64,000 nt of DNA from Neobacillus vireti. Its GTDB lineage: Bacteria; Bacillota; Bacilli; Bacillales; Cytobacillaceae. Position 1 is the first letter of the stretch. The number at the start of each line of letters is the position of its first letter. The stretch spans positions 1 to 64,000 of the forward strand of contig NZ_LDNB01000015.1 of the NCBI RefSeq assembly GCF_001026695.1. The letters are read 5' to 3'. Below the pieces are notes generated by a model. It was given only the letters and a program-made list of their open reading frames with translations, did no database searches and was not told where the DNA came from. Shown here piece after piece: positions 61,383 through 64,000 of the stretch. A program made the position numbers and the translations under genes.

Positions 61383-62360
61383 TTAAGAATGAACTTTTAA
61401 CTTTTTAAACTCTTCTGTTAATAGCGGCACCACTTCGAATAAGTCGCCGACGATTCCGTAATCCGCTATTTTGAAGATGTTTGCTTCAGGATCTTTATTG
61501 ATGGCGACGATTACTTTTGAGTTGGACATGCCGGCTAAATGCTGAATCGCGCCGGAAATTCCACAGGCAATGTACAGGTCTGGTGTAACTACTTTACCAG
61601 TTTGGCCAATTTGCAGGGAGTAATCGCAATAATCGGCATCACAAGCACCGCGGGAAGCACCTACAGCACCGCCTAAAACAGCTGCTAATTCTTTTAGCGG
61701 TTCAAATCCTTCCGCACTCTTCACGCCGCGGCCGCCGGAGATAACCACTTTCGCCTCACTTAAATCCACGCCTTCACTCGCTTTTCTTACAACTTCTTTA
61801 ATGATGGCGCGTAGGTCTTTGATGTCAACGGAAAGGGAGGCTACCTCACCGCTTCTGCTTTCATCCTTCGCTAATGGCGCAATATTATTTGGACGGACCG
61901 TCGCAAAAATTAACCCGTCGGTGACAATTTTCTTTTCAAAAGCTTTACCGGAATAAATTGGTCTTGTAAAGACGATATTGCCGCCTGCCGCTTCAACGGC
62001 AACTGCATCAGAAATGAGTCCTGATGAAAGCTTGCCGGCAATTCTTGGTGCAAGGTCTTTTCCTAGCGCAGTATGACCTACTACCAGCCCTTCTGGTTTT
62101 TCTTGGTCAACCACAGCTAGTAACGCTTGGGCAAAACCATCGGATGTATATTGCTTTAATTTATCATTTTCAACAACAACAACGCGGTCTGCCCCATATT
62201 GCACCAATTCTATACCTAAAGCGCTTACAGCTTCGCCCGCTAAAACACCGACTACTTCTCCGCCCTCTGCAATGGTTTTTGCCGCAGCAATTGCTTCAAA
62301 TGATACATTTCTTAGTGATCCGTCACGAACTTCTCCTAAGACCAATACTTTTCTTGACAT
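61383..62360 (-). CDS. etfA: Electron transfer flavoprotein alpha subunit
   Basis: Accepts electrons from acyl-CoA dehydrogenases in fatty-acid oxidation. The 325-residue protein has VLVLGEVRDGSL at the N-terminus and the FAD-binding C-terminal domain (VVISGGRGVKSAEGFEPL, IACGISGAIQHLAGM, IVAINKDPEANIF). It lies 41 nt after etfB. Confidence 0.96.
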   Translation of the reverse strand: MSRKVLVLGEVRDGSLRNVSFEAIAAAKTIAEGGEVVGVLAGEAVSALGIELVQYGADRVVVVENDKLKQYTSDGFAQALLAVVDQEKPEGLVVGHTALGKDLAPRIAGKLSSGLISDAVAVEAAGGNIVFTRPIYSGKAFEKKIVTDGLIFATVRPNNIAPLAKDESRSGEVASLSVDIKDLRAIIKEVVRKASEGVDLSEAKVVISGGRGVKSAEGFEPLKELAAVLGGAVGASRGACDADYCDYSLQIGQTGKVVTPDLYIACGISGAIQHLAGMSNSKVIVAINKDPEANIFKIADYGIVGDLFEVVPLLTEEFKKLKVHS

Positions 62361-62401
62361 ATATGAATACCTCCTGAAAGAACAAATTTTTTTTAAAAAA
62401 C

Positions 62402-63181
62402 TTAGATTACTTTTGCTTCCGTATGAAGAAGTTGAACCAGTTCTTTTACCTGATCATTTAAATCCCCGGCCAATACCTTTCCAGCTTCTTTTTTAGGCGG
62501 TAAATAAATCTCGATTGTTTTCGTTTTTGCCTCAACATCATCTTCTTCAAGATCAAGATCGTCTAATTCTAATTCATCCAGCGGCTTTTTCTTCGCTTTC
62601 ATAATTCCCGGTAAGGAAGGATAGCGCGGCTCATTCAGGCCTTGCTGTGCCGTTACTAATAGCGGCAGGCTTGTTTCGATGATTTCAGAATCCCCTTCAA
62701 CGTCACGAGTGACCGTTACGCTGCTGCCATTAATTTCAAGCTTGGTAATCGTAGTCACATAAGGAATGTTAAGCAGTTCGGCAACACGCGGGCCAACTTG
62801 TCCTGTTCCGCCATCTATGGCAACATTTCCGCCAATAATTAAATCAGCATCCTTATCTTTTAAAAATTCTCCGAGAATTTTTGCTGTCGTGAATTGGTCA
62901 GCATTTTCAACATCGTCTTCTGTATTTATGAGTACGGCTTTATCTGCACCCATTGCCAGTGCGGTCCGAAGCTGCTTTTCCGTTTCTTCGCCGCCTACAG
63001 AAATAACCGTTACTTCGCCGCCATTGGCATCGCGGACTTGGATTGCTTCTTCAATCGCATATTCGTCATATGGGTTGATGATAAATTCAGCACCATCCTC
63101 ATTGATTTTTCCACCTTTAAGGACAACCTTTTCTTCGGTATCAAAGGTTCTTTTCATTAATACAAAAATATTCATAGTCAT
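62402..63181 (-). CDS. etfB: Electron transfer flavoprotein beta subunit
   Basis: Partner of EtfA, binds AMP and contacts dehydrogenases. It shows IFVLMKRTFDTEEKV, AIEEAIQVRD and the family signature region VTRDVEGDSEIIETSLPLLV. Two starts are possible, ATG 63181 (5 nt after AGGAGG) and ATG 63175 (MNIFVLMKRTF, the usual N-terminus). Product 257-259 residues. It follows fadB by about 100 nt. Confidence 0.95.
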   Translation of the reverse strand: MTMNIFVLMKRTFDTEEKVVLKGGKINEDGAEFIINPYDEYAIEEAIQVRDANGGEVTVISVGGEETEKQLRTALAMGADKAVLINTEDDVENADQFTTAKILGEFLKDKDADLIIGGNVAIDGGTGQVGPRVAELLNIPYVTTITKLEINGSSVTVTRDVEGDSEIIETSLPLLVTAQQGLNEPRYPSLPGIMKAKKKPLDELELDDLDLEEDDVEAKTKTIEIYLPPKKEAGKVLAGDLNDQVKELVQLLHTEAKVI

Positions 63182-63281
63182 GGTCCCCTCCTAATATAAT
63201 TTCGAGCATTCGCTCAGTTTGAAAGATTGAGAAAATTTTAAGTAAAAATAAACCCTTTGCGGTCAACCCGCTAAGGTAAGT

Positions 63282-64000
63282 TTATTCGCCCTTAAAGTGA
63301 GGCTGTCTTTTTTCCATAAAAGCTTGGATGCCTTCTTTCGCGTCAATCGAGACGAATACCTCGCCAAACAGCTCCGCTTCCTTTTTCATCCCTTCGTAAA
63401 ACTCGGACGTTTTCGCATAGTTTAAAAGTTGTATAGCAGCGCGAATTGAGCCGGGACTTTTCTTGGCAATTTTAACAGCCAGTTTATGGGCTTGCTCCAA
63501 TACTTCTGCTTCTGGATAGGCATGATTGGCTAAACCGTATTGAACTGCCTCTACTCCAGTGATAGGTTCAGAGGTGAACAGCATTTCCGCTGCTCTGGCA
63601 GTGCCAACATATTTCGGCAGACGCTGCGTGCCAGCGAATCCAGGAATTAACCCAAGCTGCAGCTCCGGAAGACCAAGTTTAGCGGTTTCGCTGACAATGC
63701 GGATGTGACAAGCCATTGCGAGCTCTAATCCGCCGCCAAGGGCAGCCCCATGGATTGCCGCAATAATTGGCTTTGGAAATTTCTCCATCCGGTCAAACAA
63801 ATCTTGTCCATACTTGCCAAGATTGGCAAAACCTTCAGACGAGGTAACAGTGGTAAATTCTTTAATATCCGCACCAGCCGAGAAAAAGCGCCCTTCGCCA
63901 TGAATGACAACGACCCGGATATCACTGTTCGGTTCAATTTCATCAAAGACTGCCGACAATTCCCTTAGAACACCTGATGAAAGGGCATTTGCCGGAGGCC
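63282..64000 (-). CDS. fadB: Enoyl-CoA hydratase, 5' end outside the window
   Basis: Hydrates trans-2-enoyl-CoA in beta-oxidation. The visible part has FSAGADIKEF and AAIHGAALGGGLELAMACH (oxyanion hole) and the catalytic glutamates in ELQLGLIPGFAGTQRLP. The frame remains open to 64000, where it reads PPANALSSGVLRELSAVFDE, a normal crotonase N-terminal segment, so the gene is cut by the window edge and a TTG at 63959 is not the start. Place before etfB matches the B. subtilis fadR-fadB-etfB-etfA group. Confidence 0.94.
   Translation of the reverse strand, partial: PPANALSSGVLRELSAVFDEIEPNSDIRVVVIHGEGRFFSAGADIKEFTTVTSSEGFANLGKYGQDLFDRMEKFPKPIIAAIHGAALGGGLELAMACHIRIVSETAKLGLPELQLGLIPGFAGTQRLPKYVGTARAAEMLFTSEPITGVEAVQYGLANHAYPEAEVLEQAHKLAVKIAKKSPGSIRAAIQLLNYAKTSEFYEGMKKEAELFGEVFVSIDAKEGIQAFMEKRQPHFKGE

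Overview
The window is from a low-GC Gram-positive of the family Bacillaceae, close to Bacillus or Neobacillus. The evidence is conserved gene order: hemA-hemX-hemC-hemD-hemB-hemL, ysxC-lonA-lonB-clpX-tig-ysoA, ysnB-rdgB-rph-gerM-racE-ysmB, gerE-ysmA, sdhCAB, yslB, lysC, uvrC, trxA, etfAB-fadB. This matches one continuous stretch of the Bacillus subtilis chromosome, and endospore genes (gerM, gerE) are present. No taxon below family level can be fixed from the sequence alone.

Layout. 1-7 kb: a six-gene minus-strand haem operon taking glutamyl-tRNA to uroporphyrinogen III. 7-17 kb: protein quality control, with the GTPase YsxC, proteases LonA and LonB, the unfoldase ClpX, trigger factor and a TPR protein. 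17.1-38.5 kb: a 21.4 kb integrated element in the 3' end of a tRNA-Arg(UCU) gene, bounded by a 44-bp direct repeat, with a tyrosine integrase next to the intact tRNA. 38.6-46.3 kb: spore and housekeeping genes, plus an inserted three-PAS histidine kinase. 46.4-53 kb: a 1946-residue cell-wall amylopullulanase and its class D sortase, inserted between ysmA and sdhB. 53-64 kb: succinate dehydrogenase, yslB, lysC under a lysine riboswitch, uvrC, trxA, etfAB and the 3' part of fadB.

The island has two halves. The left half (17.5-31.5 kb) carries small, mostly unrecognised genes for membrane, lipoprotein, exported and acidic soluble proteins. Many minus-strand genes between 19.5 and 24.8 kb are followed at the 3' side by copies of one short motif, which gives a cassette-like look. 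It also holds a serine recombinase, two frameshifted genes and probable transposase remnants. The right half (31.6-38.3 kb) is a compact minus-strand module: a ribbon-helix-helix/C2H2 zinc-finger fusion, three paralogous excisionase-like HTH proteins, a 771-residue tyrosine-recombinase-like protein, a four-cysteine zinc ribbon protein, a 54-residue ribbon-helix-helix protein and the tRNA integrase. A 420-bp non-coding region full of TTATACT and TATGTG motifs lies beside the zinc-finger gene. This module is the best candidate for an undescribed mobility or maintenance system.

A second theme runs through the core genome. Three intergenic arrays, after hemL, between hemB and hemD, and between clpX and lonB, consist of different units with the same 21-bp period and a related core (YTGGCKA). 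They look like one family of degenerate repeats.
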